This document shows positions 24,077 to 32,476 of a stretch of DNA of 64,000 bases, piece after piece. The stretch's first letter is position 1; every line of letters starts with the position of its first letter. A program made the translations under genes and the position numbers. Under the pieces are notes generated by a model. It was not told the origin of the DNA and did not search any database. It worked only from the letters and a program-made list of their open reading frames with translations. Source of the stretch: Pedobacter sp. MR2016-24 (GTDB lineage Bacteria; Bacteroidota; Bacteroidia; Sphingobacteriales; Sphingobacteriaceae); assembly GCF_026239655.1 (NCBI RefSeq), contig NZ_JAPIVO010000001.1:434001-498000 (forward strand), in the 5' to 3' direction.

Positions 24077-25975
24077 ATGTCAACTATAACATTAAACGAT
24101 ACACATAACAACGATCACCATGACGATCACGCTCATGGTCATCATAAACAATCTTTCATAACGAAGTACATCTTTAGTCAGGATCACAAGATGATCGCTA
24201 AACAGTTTTTAATAACTGGTATCGTTATGGCTGTTATTGCAATGGGCTTGTCTATCTTATTCAGGATCCAGCTTGCATGGCCTGATAAAAGTTTTCCTAT
24301 TCTGGAAACATTTTTAGGCAAATGGGCTGAAGGCGGAAGGATTAAACCCGACTTCTATCTGGCTCTGGTTACTATACATGGTACTATCATGGTATTTTTT
24401 GTATTGACTGCAGGACTGAGTGGTACATTTAGTAATTTACTGATTCCGCTGCAGCTGGGGGTAAGGGATATGGCTTCTCCGTTTATGAATATGCTTTCTT
24501 ACTGGATGTTCTTCCTTGCCTGTATCATCATGATGAGTTCATTCTTTATTGAGACGGGACCTGCAAGTGCTGGTTGGACAGTATATCCGCCGCTATCAGC
24601 ATTGCCGAAAGCGATTCCGGGATCTGGTTTGGGTATGACATTGTGGTTAGCGAGTATGTTCATCTTTGTGGCTTCTCAGTTAATGGGTGGTATCAACTAT
24701 GTAAGTACAGTGTTAAACATGCGTACTAAAGGTATGGACCTTTGGAAAATGCCGTTGACTATCTGGGCCTTCTTCCTTACTGCTATTTTAGGTATCTTAT
24801 CTTTCCCTGTTCTTGTAGCGGGTGTGGTGTTGTTGATCTTTGACCGTAGTTTTGGTACAAGTTTCTACTTATCTGATATCGTTATGGGAACTCAGGTTCT
24901 TCCAAATGAAGGTGGTTCTCCAATCTTATGGCAACATTTATTCTGGTTCCTTGGTCACCCTGAGGTATATATTGTAATTATGCCAGCGTTGGGTATCTCT
25001 TCAGAAGTGATCTCGGTAAACTCAAGAAAACCAATTTTCGGTTACCATGCGATGGTTTATTCATTGATTGGTATTACTATACTTTCCTTCATCGTATGGG
25101 GTCACCATATGTTCGTGACGGGAATGAATCCATTATTAGGTGGTGTGTTTATGATCACTACGCTGATTATTGCGGTTCCATCTGCGGTAAAAACTTTCAA
25201 CTATCTGGCTACACTCTGGCGGGGTAATATCAGGTTCACACCTGCGATGTTATGCGCAATAGGTATGGTTTCATTCTTTATCTCTGGTGGTTTAACGGGT
25301 ATCTTTTTAGGTAACGCATCACTGGATATCAATTTACATGATACTTACTTTGTAGTTGCCCACTTCCACCTTGTGATGGGATCAGCTGCTATCTTCGGTA
25401 TGCTTGCGGGTGTTTATCACTGGTATCCAAAGATGTTCGGTAGAATGATGAATGCTAAATTGGGTTACCTTCACTTCTGGGTTACTTTTATCTGTGCTTA
25501 TCTTGTATTCTTCCCGCTTCACTTCTTAGGATTAGATGGTGTACCACGTCGTTACTATGCTTTCACTGAGTTTGAATTCATGCAGAAATGGGTTACGGTA
25601 AATATCTTTGTTACCTGGTCTGCAATTGTTGCGGCTTTAGCTCAGGTAGCTTTCTTATTCAACTTCTTCTATTCTATATTCAGAGGGAAAAAAGCTGTTC
25701 AGAATCCTTGGGAATCTAATACTTTAGAGTGGACTACTCCGGTTGAGCATTTACATGGTAACTGGCCGGGAGAGATACCTACAGTTTACCGTTGGCCATA
25801 TGACTACAGTAAGCCAGGTGCTGAAGAAGACTTTATTCCTCAGACGGTTCCTTACTCTCAGACGATGAGTTCTAACATGCCTCATGATTTTGAAGGTAAT
25901 GCAGAGTCAGAACGTATCCAGAGAGAATGGGATGCTAAAAATGCGCCGGATAAAGCTGATGTACATTTTCACTAA
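24077..25975 (+). CDS. ctaD: Cytochrome c oxidase subunit I
   Basis: A 632-residue heme-copper oxidase core with twelve expected helices. The active site motif WFLGHPEVYIVIMP holds the CuB histidine cross-linked to Tyr and the proton-pathway Glu of A1-type oxidases. DTYFVVAHFHLVMG carries the heme a3 and heme a histidines, and WGHHMF the remaining CuB pair. The N-terminus is unusually His/Asp-rich (residues 9-24, eight His), which might bind copper. A C-terminal soluble extension (about 545-632) contains LEWTTPVEHLHGNWPGEIPTVYRWPYDY. A strong terminator follows. Confidence 0.95.
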   Translation: MSTITLNDTHNNDHHDDHAHGHHKQSFITKYIFSQDHKMIAKQFLITGIVMAVIAMGLSILFRIQLAWPDKSFPILETFLGKWAEGGRIKPDFYLALVTIHGTIMVFFVLTAGLSGTFSNLLIPLQLGVRDMASPFMNMLSYWMFFLACIIMMSSFFIETGPASAGWTVYPPLSALPKAIPGSGLGMTLWLASMFIFVASQLMGGINYVSTVLNMRTKGMDLWKMPLTIWAFFLTAILGILSFPVLVAGVVLLIFDRSFGTSFYLSDIVMGTQVLPNEGGSPILWQHLFWFLGHPEVYIVIMPALGISSEVISVNSRKPIFGYHAMVYSLIGITILSFIVWGHHMFVTGMNPLLGGVFMITTLIIAVPSAVKTFNYLATLWRGNIRFTPAMLCAIGMVSFFISGGLTGIFLGNASLDINLHDTYFVVAHFHLVMGSAAIFGMLAGVYHWYPKMFGRMMNAKLGYLHFWVTFICAYLVFFPLHFLGLDGVPRRYYAFTEFEFMQKWVTVNIFVTWSAIVAALAQVAFLFNFFYSIFRGKKAVQNPWESNTLEWTTPVEHLHGNWPGEIPTVYRWPYDYSKPGAEEDFIPQTVPYSQTMSSNMPHDFEGNAESERIQREWDAKNAPDKADVHFH

Positions 25976-25995
25976 TATCATTTTTTAAAATATAC

Positions 25996-26050
25996 AAATG
26001 AGGTTATCTGCTTGAGTATATACTTATCAGTAACCTCATTTTCTTTTTAA
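25996..26050 (+). terminator. Terminator hairpin after the oxidase subunit I gene
   Basis: AAATGAGGTTA (25996-26006) pairs perfectly with TAACCTCATTT (26031-26041), with an inner CTG/CAG pair and a palindromic AGTATATACT loop. It is followed by TTCTTTTT. It likely ends or reduces the actA-ctaD transcript before ctaA. Confidence 0.65.
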
Positions 26051-26056
26051 CAGTAA

Positions 26057-27121
26057 ATGCAAATGGTTCCTAAATCTGAACATAGATTTATCCGGCTTAA
26101 CCTTATCACTATTATCGTCACGTTGGTACTCATCCTTGCGGGGGCAGTAGTGCGTAGTACGGGTTCTGGTATGGGATGCCCGGATTGGCCAAAGTGTTTT
26201 GATCAGTACGTACCACCTACATCTGCTGACCAGTTGCCTGCAGGTTATAAAGAGAAATATGTTGCCGGCAGAACAGCAAAAAACGAAAAGTTTGCTAAAC
26301 TGCTGGATAAAATGGGAAAGAGTAATCTCGCTGATAGTATTCGTCATGATCAGACGATCACTGTTCCTGAAAATTTTAATGTAGCAAAAACCTGGACTGA
26401 ATATATTAACCGGCTCACCGGCGCTTTTACAGGCTTTTTATTACTGGGCCTTACTATATTGTCATTCCAGTACCGCAAGAAGGCAAAACGTATTATTGTT
26501 CTTAGTCTGCTGAATCTTGTTGTTGTCGGATTTCAGGCCTGGCTCGGTTCTATTGTAGTTTCTACAAACCTCCTGGCCTGGATAGTTACCGTTCACATGC
26601 TCCTGGCACTGGTGATCCTGGCAATCCTGGTCTATACTTATTATTACGCGAGCCGTATTTACAGGGATTATACGGTCATTATATCAAAGGTAGTATGGTT
26701 GAAAGTATTGTTATTAGTGGCTATTTTACTGAGTGTAGCGCAAATTACATTAGGTACCGAAGTAAGGGAGGCCATTGATGCCATTTCAAAAAGCCTGTTG
26801 TATCAGGAGCGTGCTACCTGGGTCGGTAAAATAGGTCAGACTTTTTCTTATCACCGGGATCTTGCGATCTTTGTGGTTGTAGTCAATATATTTATTTATC
26901 AGTTTGTGATGGATAAGTTTGGAGGGAAGGCTACAGAGTTAAGGCTGGGCAATTCAATCATAGTGGTTTTACTGATTCAGATTGCAAGTGGTTTAATATT
27001 GTCTAACTTTGCATTGCCGCCATTTGCGCAGGTCATACATTTAGTGTTCTCAACAGTGCTGTTCACCTTACAGTTTTACCTCTATCTTTTGGTGTACCGG
27101 ACAAATACTTATAATCAATAA
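26057..27121 (+). CDS. ctaA: Heme A synthase (COX15/CtaA)
   Basis: A 354-residue membrane protein with about eight helices. RSTGSGMGCPDWPKCFDQYVPP carries the conserved cysteine pair and the family start motif. TEYINRLTGAFTGF holds the invariant Glu and Arg, and HMLLALVILA, YHRDLAIF and HLVFSTVLF supply heme-ligand histidines. The loop between the first helix and TEYINR (about residues 50-110) is longer than in Bacillus CtaA, as usual in Bacteroidota. It oxidises heme O to heme A for the aa3 oxidase. The hairpin upstream separates it from ctaD. Confidence 0.92.
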   Translation: MQMVPKSEHRFIRLNLITIIVTLVLILAGAVVRSTGSGMGCPDWPKCFDQYVPPTSADQLPAGYKEKYVAGRTAKNEKFAKLLDKMGKSNLADSIRHDQTITVPENFNVAKTWTEYINRLTGAFTGFLLLGLTILSFQYRKKAKRIIVLSLLNLVVVGFQAWLGSIVVSTNLLAWIVTVHMLLALVILAILVYTYYYASRIYRDYTVIISKVVWLKVLLLVAILLSVAQITLGTEVREAIDAISKSLLYQERATWVGKIGQTFSYHRDLAIFVVVVNIFIYQFVMDKFGGKATELRLGNSIIVVLLIQIASGLILSNFALPPFAQVIHLVFSTVLFTLQFYLYLLVYRTNTYNQ

Positions 27122-27138
27122 CATTAAACAAATAGGAA

Positions 27139-28041
27139 TTGAAATTATTTTTCTCAGATTTATCTAAACTTATAAAATTCAGACTTACTTTTTTAGTTGT
27201 GTTTTCTGCGTCGATCACGTTTTTGATCGGTTCCAGGATGCAGGTGGCTAGGGGAGAAGTTCCTGCAATTGACTGGGGAAACTGGATGATCCTGGTAGCC
27301 GGAGGCTTTTTAGTTACTGCTGCCGCCAACTGCTTTAATGAAATTATTGAAGTGGATCTGGATAAATTGATGACGCGGACAAAAGATCGTCCGATGCCGG
27401 CAGGCAGAATGACTACAGGACAGGGTTTGGTTCTTGGACTGATTATGGGAATGCTGGGTACCTGGTTATTAGGGAAACTTAATTTGGAAACGGGTTTATT
27501 GTCAGTATTTTCTATTCTGTTATATGCATTTGTTTATACGCCTTTAAAGCGCAAATCACCTATTGCTGTTTTCGTTGGCGCTATACCCGGTGCATTACCA
27601 CCACTGATTGGTTACCTGGCTGCTTTAGGTCATATTAAACATTTCATGCCGGTTGATTATGAGATTGCTGGTATTCTTTTCCTGGTTCAGTTTGTTTGGC
27701 AGTTCCCGCATTTCTGGGCAATAGCATGGGTACTCGATGATGATTACAAGAAAGCCGGATTCAGATTATTACCGACCAAAAAAAGAGATAAGGTAAGTGC
27801 CTGGTTTGTTTTTTTAAGCACATTGGTATTGATACCTGTTAGTTTAATGCCAACTATTTATGGATTTGGCGGTTATTATATTGCCGGATTTTCACTTATA
27901 GCAAGTCTGGCCTTTACCTGGTTTGCATTTAAGCTGCTGGTAAAAATGGATATAGAAAGTGCCAGGGGAGTAATGTTTTGCTCTTTCTTTTATATTCCTT
28001 TAGTACAATTGATTTTATTATTTGATTTTATAGGTAAATAG
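27139..28041 (+). CDS. ctaB: Protoheme IX farnesyltransferase (heme O synthase)
   Basis: A 300-residue UbiA-family membrane prenyltransferase with seven to nine helices. The prenyl-diphosphate binding motif is NCFNEIIEVDLDKLMTRTKDRPMPAG (about residues 61-86, NxxxDxxxD type), and a second Asp-rich motif is DDDYKKAGFRLLP. It makes heme O from protoheme and farnesyl diphosphate for CtaA. The start appears to be TTG at 27139: the family begins MKxFFxDxxxLxKFRL right there and no in-frame ATG is available until well inside the first helix. It lies 17 bases after ctaA. Confidence 0.92.
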   Translation: MKLFFSDLSKLIKFRLTFLVVFSASITFLIGSRMQVARGEVPAIDWGNWMILVAGGFLVTAAANCFNEIIEVDLDKLMTRTKDRPMPAGRMTTGQGLVLGLIMGMLGTWLLGKLNLETGLLSVFSILLYAFVYTPLKRKSPIAVFVGAIPGALPPLIGYLAALGHIKHFMPVDYEIAGILFLVQFVWQFPHFWAIAWVLDDDYKKAGFRLLPTKKRDKVSAWFVFLSTLVLIPVSLMPTIYGFGGYYIAGFSLIASLAFTWFAFKLLVKMDIESARGVMFCSFFYIPLVQLILLFDFIGK

Positions 28042-28048
28042 GTTTTAT

Positions 28049-28639
28049 ATGGTACACACACTTAAACAAGAAGATTTAAAACAGGAGGCAGATCCCTCAC
28101 TCAAGGCAAGGAAATTTGTGCTTTGGTTATTTGTAGTATCCTCTACAATTATGTTTGGGGGCTTCACAAGTTACTATATTGTGTTTGCGGCATCTAAGGG
28201 TAAGGGACATGGTCTGGTTCTTCCGGACGTGTTTATGTACAGCACTGCAGTACTTGTACTGAGCAGTGTTTGTTTGTTCTTAGGGGCTAAGGCAGTACGC
28301 AAGCAGAACATTCAGCAGCAAAAGATGTTCCTTTGGGCGGCTGTTGTATTGGGACTTGGATTTGGTTATCTGCAGGTAGATGCCTGGTCGGCCCTATTCC
28401 AGAGTGGTGCGGCATTGGTGAACAATAATGCGGCAATCTCAATTATTTATATCGTTTCGGGGATGCACCTGCTGCATATATTTGGGGGCTTGGGTATTAT
28501 CGGCAACAGCTTATGGGGAGCTTATACGAATGTTTCTCATGAAAAAGCAGTGTATCGCATAGAAATAGCCTCTATATTTTGGCATTTTATAGATATATTG
28601 TGGATATATCTTTATGTTTTTTTACTTTTGAACAGTTAG
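28049..28639 (+). CDS. Heme-copper oxidase subunit III family protein, first copy
   Basis: A 196-residue membrane protein with five predicted helices of the COX3 fold. A helix begins at KFVLWLFVVSSTIMFGGFTSYYIV, and the C-terminal part contains SGMHLLHIFGGLGIIGN and IASIFWHFIDILWIYLYVFLLL, the typical FWHFVDxxWxxLF end of subunit III. It starts 7 bases after ctaB. A second, longer subunit III gene follows after 29 bases. Paired subunit III genes are common in Bacteroidota oxidase clusters. Which of the two binds the core is not clear from sequence. Confidence 0.88.
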   Translation: MVHTLKQEDLKQEADPSLKARKFVLWLFVVSSTIMFGGFTSYYIVFAASKGKGHGLVLPDVFMYSTAVLVLSSVCLFLGAKAVRKQNIQQQKMFLWAAVVLGLGFGYLQVDAWSALFQSGAALVNNNAAISIIYIVSGMHLLHIFGGLGIIGNSLWGAYTNVSHEKAVYRIEIASIFWHFIDILWIYLYVFLLLNS

Positions 28640-28668
28640 ACTTTTTAACAAACAATTACAATTTTAAA

Positions 28669-29376
28669 ATGGATTCATTATCACAATTAGATCAGGTAAA
28701 AACTACTCCATGGAGTGGAGGCCGTTCACCGTGGTCGGTAGAATACGGAAAAATAATGATGTGGTTTTTCTTGCTATCTGATGCATTTACATTCTCTTCA
28801 TTATTGGTATACTACGGAGCACAACGTTTCACTAAATTCACATGGCCTGATCCTGATTTGGTTTTCCAGTCTATCCCTGGTGTGGTTGACTCTGGTGCGC
28901 CATTGGTATTTGTAGGTATCATGACCTTTATTCTGATCATGAGTTCCGTAACCATGGTTCTGGCTGTTGAGGCAGGACACAGACGTGCTAAAAAGGAAGT
29001 TATAGGTTGGATGATCGCTACAGTAATTGGTGGTTTCATGTTCCTTGGCTGCCAGGCATTAGAATGGACGCACTTACATCATGAAGGTTTCTGGTGGGGA
29101 TCTATTCCTGAGCCGGAAGAATTAAAACATTTTTTCAATGGCCCGGTATCTGACGTAGCTGCGCAACAGTTTGCTAACTTATTTTTCACGATTACAGGAT
29201 TTCACGGATTCCACGTATTTACAGGAGTACTGTTAAATATCATCATTTTGTGCATGACCATTAATGGTACGTTCGAAAAACGCGGACATTATCTAATGGT
29301 AGAAAAAGTAGGTCTGTACTGGCACTTTGTTGATTTGGTTTGGGTATTCGTATTTACCTTCTTCTATTTAGTTTAA
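28669..29376 (+). CDS. Cytochrome c oxidase subunit III
   Basis: A 235-residue membrane protein of the COX3 family with five to six helices. Typical motifs are KIMMWFFLLSDAFTFSSLLVYY (first helix), CQALEWTHLHHEGFWWG, TGFHGFHVFTGVLLNIIIL and GLYWHFVDLVWVFVFTFFYLV at the C-terminus. The family stabilises subunit I and the proton uptake path. The ATG at 28669 (MDSLSQLDQVKTTPWSGG) is preferred: an upstream in-frame start at 28579 would lie inside the preceding gene and give no known domain. Confidence 0.92.
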   Translation: MDSLSQLDQVKTTPWSGGRSPWSVEYGKIMMWFFLLSDAFTFSSLLVYYGAQRFTKFTWPDPDLVFQSIPGVVDSGAPLVFVGIMTFILIMSSVTMVLAVEAGHRRAKKEVIGWMIATVIGGFMFLGCQALEWTHLHHEGFWWGSIPEPEELKHFFNGPVSDVAAQQFANLFFTITGFHGFHVFTGVLLNIIILCMTINGTFEKRGHYLMVEKVGLYWHFVDLVWVFVFTFFYLV

Positions 29377-29395
29377 TCCCTAGAATAATATTATT

Positions 29396-29749
29396 ATGTC
29401 TGAACATAACATACACAATACAGAAGAGCATGCACATGATGAGCATGCTGGCTTAAGCAAAGCGAAAATCTGGCAGGTATTTTTTATCCTGCTGGGAATA
29501 ACTGTAGTAGAATTCGTTATCGCATTAGTGATCTTACCACAAGGTATGGTTTCACATATGGCGGGTAATATCGCCTATATTCTGCTTACACTTTTAAAAG
29601 CATATTATATTGTTGCCTTCTTCATGCACCTTAAGTTCGAGAAGACAGGTCTGCAATTGTCTTTAGGCCTCGCGTTTATTTTTATCATCTATTTTATTAC
29701 GCTGATGTTAATTGAAGGCGGTTATCTGCATACACACATGACCCTTTAA
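29396..29749 (+). CDS. Cytochrome c oxidase subunit IV family protein
   Basis: A 117-residue membrane protein with three helices (about 25-47, 53-75 and 85-107), the usual size and topology of bacterial COX4/CyoD-type small subunits. The N-terminus is rich in His, Glu and Asp (MSEHNIHNTEEHAHDEHAG, six His in the first 20 residues), similar in character to the N-terminus of subunit I in this cluster. It follows subunit III by 19 bases and is followed by the SCO-like gene after 3 bases. Confidence 0.85.
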   Translation: MSEHNIHNTEEHAHDEHAGLSKAKIWQVFFILLGITVVEFVIALVILPQGMVSHMAGNIAYILLTLLKAYYIVAFFMHLKFEKTGLQLSLGLAFIFIIYFITLMLIEGGYLHTHMTL

Positions 29750-29752
29750 TTC

Positions 29753-30460
29753 ATGAAGCTAGCTTCAATAAAAAAAGTATTAATCCTGGTAGCCATTTTA
29801 GCGGTACCGGGATTTTTATATTATGAACTTGTTGAACAGGGTAAAAACCGGTATAAACCTTTACCTTTTTTCGGTCCCAAGAAAGTGGCCTCAACATTTC
29901 ATAGTAAACGTGGAAAGCAGATTCCCGATACCATATACCATCAACTGGCAGATTTCAGATTTATCAATCAGCAGGCAGATACGGTATCATGGAATGACTA
30001 TAAGGGAAAGATCATTGTATTGAATTTGTTCTATACAAAAGGCAATAACTATGCAGTTAATTTCGCCAATAAGGCAATGGGTGTATATGGGAATACCTAT
30101 CGGAAAAACCCGTTGATTCACTTCATCGGCTTAAGTATAGATCCTGTGACAGATACGCCGGCGGCATTATTGCCATACGCCGCCAAATTGAATGCTAAAG
30201 CCGGTAAATGGGACTTGCTGACGGGAGATAGTACTGCCGTATATAACTGGATCAATAAAAGCCTTTATATTGATGCACAGCAACAAATTGATAAAGGGGA
30301 ACGGAAGTTTACTTATAGTAATCTTTTTGTGCTTCTTGATCCGCAGCACCGCATCAGAGGTTATTATGATGCTACCAATCAGGAAGCATTAACTAAGCTG
30401 GATGACGAAATCAAAGTTCTTGTAGCCGAAGAGCTGAGAAATGTAAGAGACGGCCGATAG
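29753..30460 (+). CDS. SCO family protein lacking the copper-binding residues
   Basis: A 235-residue protein with one N-terminal membrane anchor (about 8-25) and a thioredoxin-like SCO domain. Fold markers are DYKGKIIVLNLFYT, FIGLSIDPVTDTP and VLLDPQHRIRGYYDATN. In normal SCO proteins a CxxxC pair and a later His bind copper for CuA assembly. Here the pair positions read Gly97 and Ala101 (TKGNNYA) and the His position reads Tyr188 (FTYSN). The protein contains no Cys at all. It therefore cannot act as a classical copper chaperone, and may be a structural or regulatory relative. It sits in the oxidase operon. Confidence 0.85.
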   Translation: MKLASIKKVLILVAILAVPGFLYYELVEQGKNRYKPLPFFGPKKVASTFHSKRGKQIPDTIYHQLADFRFINQQADTVSWNDYKGKIIVLNLFYTKGNNYAVNFANKAMGVYGNTYRKNPLIHFIGLSIDPVTDTPAALLPYAAKLNAKAGKWDLLTGDSTAVYNWINKSLYIDAQQQIDKGERKFTYSNLFVLLDPQHRIRGYYDATNQEALTKLDDEIKVLVAEELRNVRDGR

Positions 30461-30475
30461 TACAATTTATTTATA

Positions 30476-31048
30476 ATGAAACTGAACGATAAATTCTTTT
30501 TACGACTCATCTGGATCGTAACCGCAGTAGTTTTAGTGGTGGTAATTGCTTTAAAAATCGTACCGCCGCCGACTTACAAACCTTCTTTTATTTATATGCT
30601 GCCGCATATCATTGGTGGAATCAATGCTACCTGCGCTGTTCTGCTGGTGCTGTCACTTATTTTTATCAGGCGTAAAAACATCCAGGCGCATAAAATAACG
30701 AATGTAATTACTTTCATTTTGTCTGCCTTGTTTCTTGTTTTCTATATCCTTTTCCACCTTTATGAAAAGGATACTAAATATGGAGATATTGATCACAATG
30801 GAATACTTTCTGCGGCAGAGCTGGCATCAGTTGGTGTTTCAAGAATGATTTATTTTGTCATCCTGGTAACGCATATTATCCTGGCAGTAGTGGTACTCCC
30901 CCTGATCCTGATCAGCTTTTTGCGTGGATTCAGCATGCAGATTGAGCGTCATCGGAAAATAGTAAGATGGGCCTATCCGGTTTGGCTTTATGTAGCTGTG
31001 ACAGGGGTAGTCGTCTATCTGATGATTTCTCCCTATTACAATTTTTAG
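30476..31048 (+). CDS. DUF420 family membrane protein
   Basis: A 190-residue polytopic protein with five helices (about 10-27, 40-62, 72-95, 115-140 and 160-185). The motifs PHIIGGINATCAVLLVLSLIFIRRKNIQAHK, FHLYEKDTKYGD and HRKIVRWAYPVWLYVAVTGVVVYLMI fit DUF420. Members such as CtaM in Gram-positive bacteria are needed for cytochrome oxidase function. The position at the end of the oxidase cluster, 15 bases after the SCO-like gene, supports an oxidase-assembly role. Confidence 0.88.
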   Translation: MKLNDKFFLRLIWIVTAVVLVVVIALKIVPPPTYKPSFIYMLPHIIGGINATCAVLLVLSLIFIRRKNIQAHKITNVITFILSALFLVFYILFHLYEKDTKYGDIDHNGILSAAELASVGVSRMIYFVILVTHIILAVVVLPLILISFLRGFSMQIERHRKIVRWAYPVWLYVAVTGVVVYLMISPYYNF

Positions 31049-31115
31049 ATAAGTCATACGCTTTTCATTTGTAGAGAGGCAAGGCAATTGCGCGGAGGAT
31101 TTTACGTTTTATCTG

Positions 31116-31123
31116 TATATTTG
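31116..31123 (+). promoter_or_regulatory. Candidate -7 promoter element (TATATTTG)
   Basis: TATATTTG matches TAnnTTTG, 50 bases before the small CxxC protein gene, and a TTG lies at 31088-31090, 25 bases upstream. It suggests a new transcription unit beginning after the oxidase cluster. Confidence 0.5.
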
Positions 31124-31173
31124 CAGGCAGCTGAAAATAATGAAAATGCTTCATAAAAATTAAATTTCCAATA

Positions 31174-31413
31174 ATGAAGAAAGCACTGATAATATTCTTT
31201 TTAATCATCTCTGTATTTGCAGAGAGCGGCACTCAAACAGCATCTGCTCAATGTGCAATGTGTGCAATAAGTGCTGAGCAGGGTACTAAAAATGGAAATA
31301 CACAAGGTAAAGGAATTAATTCCGGTGTGATGTACCTGATGGCCATTCCTTACCTGCTCATTGGTGGCTTAGGATTACTCTGGTACAAGAAATTCCGCAC
31401 TTCAAAATCATAA
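31174..31413 (+). CDS. Small exported CxxC membrane protein of unknown function
   Basis: A 79-residue protein. It has a signal peptide (about 1-25, ending TASAQ), then a CAMCAIS motif directly after the predicted cleavage site, a short polar linker, and one C-terminal helix (VMYLMAIPYLLIGGLGLLWY). The Cys pair would face the periplasm and could bind metal or take part in thiol exchange. Similar mini-proteins occur near respiratory genes in Bacteroidota, as far as I recall, but no function is known. The stop codon overlaps the following start by one base (TAATG). Confidence 0.7.
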   Translation: MKKALIIFFLIISVFAESGTQTASAQCAMCAISAEQGTKNGNTQGKGINSGVMYLMAIPYLLIGGLGLLWYKKFRTSKS

Positions 31414-31811
31414 TGCAAAAAACATCTAAACTGTTTGCCCTGGTAAATGGCAAGTGCCCGCATTGCCGCAGGGGTGATATATTTACAGGAAGTTTATACG
31501 GTTTCAATCTACAGCGTACCAATGAATTCTGCAGCCACTGCGGACAGCGTTATGAAATTGAACCGGGTTATTTTTACGCTTCCATGTATGTAAGTTATGC
31601 GATGAATGTATCAGAGATGATTGCTGTCGGAATAGCCACTTATGTGCTTTCTGGTGGTAACCTTGAATTCGATTCCTTATGGCTCTATGTGACCTGTATT
31701 TTTAGTGGATGCTTTTTGCTTGCGCCTTTTAATTACAGATATTCACGGGTCATTTTATTACATTGGCTCTCACCAAAAATTAGTTATAACGCATTTTACG
31801 ACCGACCATGA
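31413..31811 (+). CDS. DUF983 family zinc-ribbon membrane protein
   Basis: A 132-residue protein with an N-terminal zinc ribbon made of two CxxC pairs (CPHC near 14-17 and CSHC near 39-42). It is followed by EPGYFYASMYVSYAM and two or three membrane helices. This is the layout of DUF983, often near cytochrome oxidase genes. The exact role is not known. It overlaps the small CxxC gene by one base and the next gene by four bases (ATGA), so the three are translationally coupled. Confidence 0.85.
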   Translation: MQKTSKLFALVNGKCPHCRRGDIFTGSLYGFNLQRTNEFCSHCGQRYEIEPGYFYASMYVSYAMNVSEMIAVGIATYVLSGGNLEFDSLWLYVTCIFSGCFLLAPFNYRYSRVILLHWLSPKISYNAFYDRP

Positions 31812-32470
31812 TTAAGCCTGAAACACTCGCTTTTTTAACAGAGATAGTAGAAAACAACAACCGTGAGTGGTTTGCGGAAAACAAAGAACGTTACGAAACT
31901 GCCAAGGCAGATGTCCTGGGTTTCGTTGATCAGCTGATTCCTGTACTGGCAGCGACAGATCCTGAGTTTCCTTTGGAGACACAGGCAAAAAAGTGTTTAA
32001 TGCGTATCTACAGGGATATCAGGTTTAGTAAGAATAAAGCACCGTATAAAAATAACTACGGGATATCTTTTGCCGTAAGGAACAAAAATGGTGGCGGACC
32101 GGAATACTATCTGCATCTTCAGCCGGGTAAATCTTTTTTCGCAGCCGGTTACTGGATGCCGGAAGCGGATAACCTGAAGCGTATCAGGGAGGAAATTGAT
32201 TACAATACAGATGAGTTTCTGGAAATTACAAGAGCTAAAAGCTTCAGTAAGCTATTTGAACTGAGTCGTGAAGACACACTGAAAAAAGCACTAAAAGGAT
32301 ATGACACGGAACATCCGCATATAGAACTGTTAAAGTTAAAGAGTTTCATTGCCACATTTCCTATACGTGATGAGGAGTTATTCAAACCAACTATTATAAA
32401 TCATTTAAAAAAGGCTTTTGCAGGCGCTTATCCGTTTGTTCAGTTCCTTAGAAAAGCCATAACGCAATAA
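31808..32470 (+). CDS. DUF2461 domain-containing protein
   Basis: A 220-residue soluble protein matching the DUF2461 (TIGR02453) family. It starts with LAFLTEIVENNNREWFAENKERYE and continues with the typical MRIYRDIRFSKNKAPYKNNYGISF and YYLHLQPGKSFFAAGYWMPEADNLKRIREEI. Function is not established. The start ATG overlaps the DUF983 stop by four bases and the OmpA gene follows after 6 bases, giving a four-gene operon. Confidence 0.88.
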   Translation: MIKPETLAFLTEIVENNNREWFAENKERYETAKADVLGFVDQLIPVLAATDPEFPLETQAKKCLMRIYRDIRFSKNKAPYKNNYGISFAVRNKNGGGPEYYLHLQPGKSFFAAGYWMPEADNLKRIREEIDYNTDEFLEITRAKSFSKLFELSREDTLKKALKGYDTEHPHIELLKLKSFIATFPIRDEELFKPTIINHLKKAFAGAYPFVQFLRKAITQ

Positions 32471-32476
32471 ATAATT

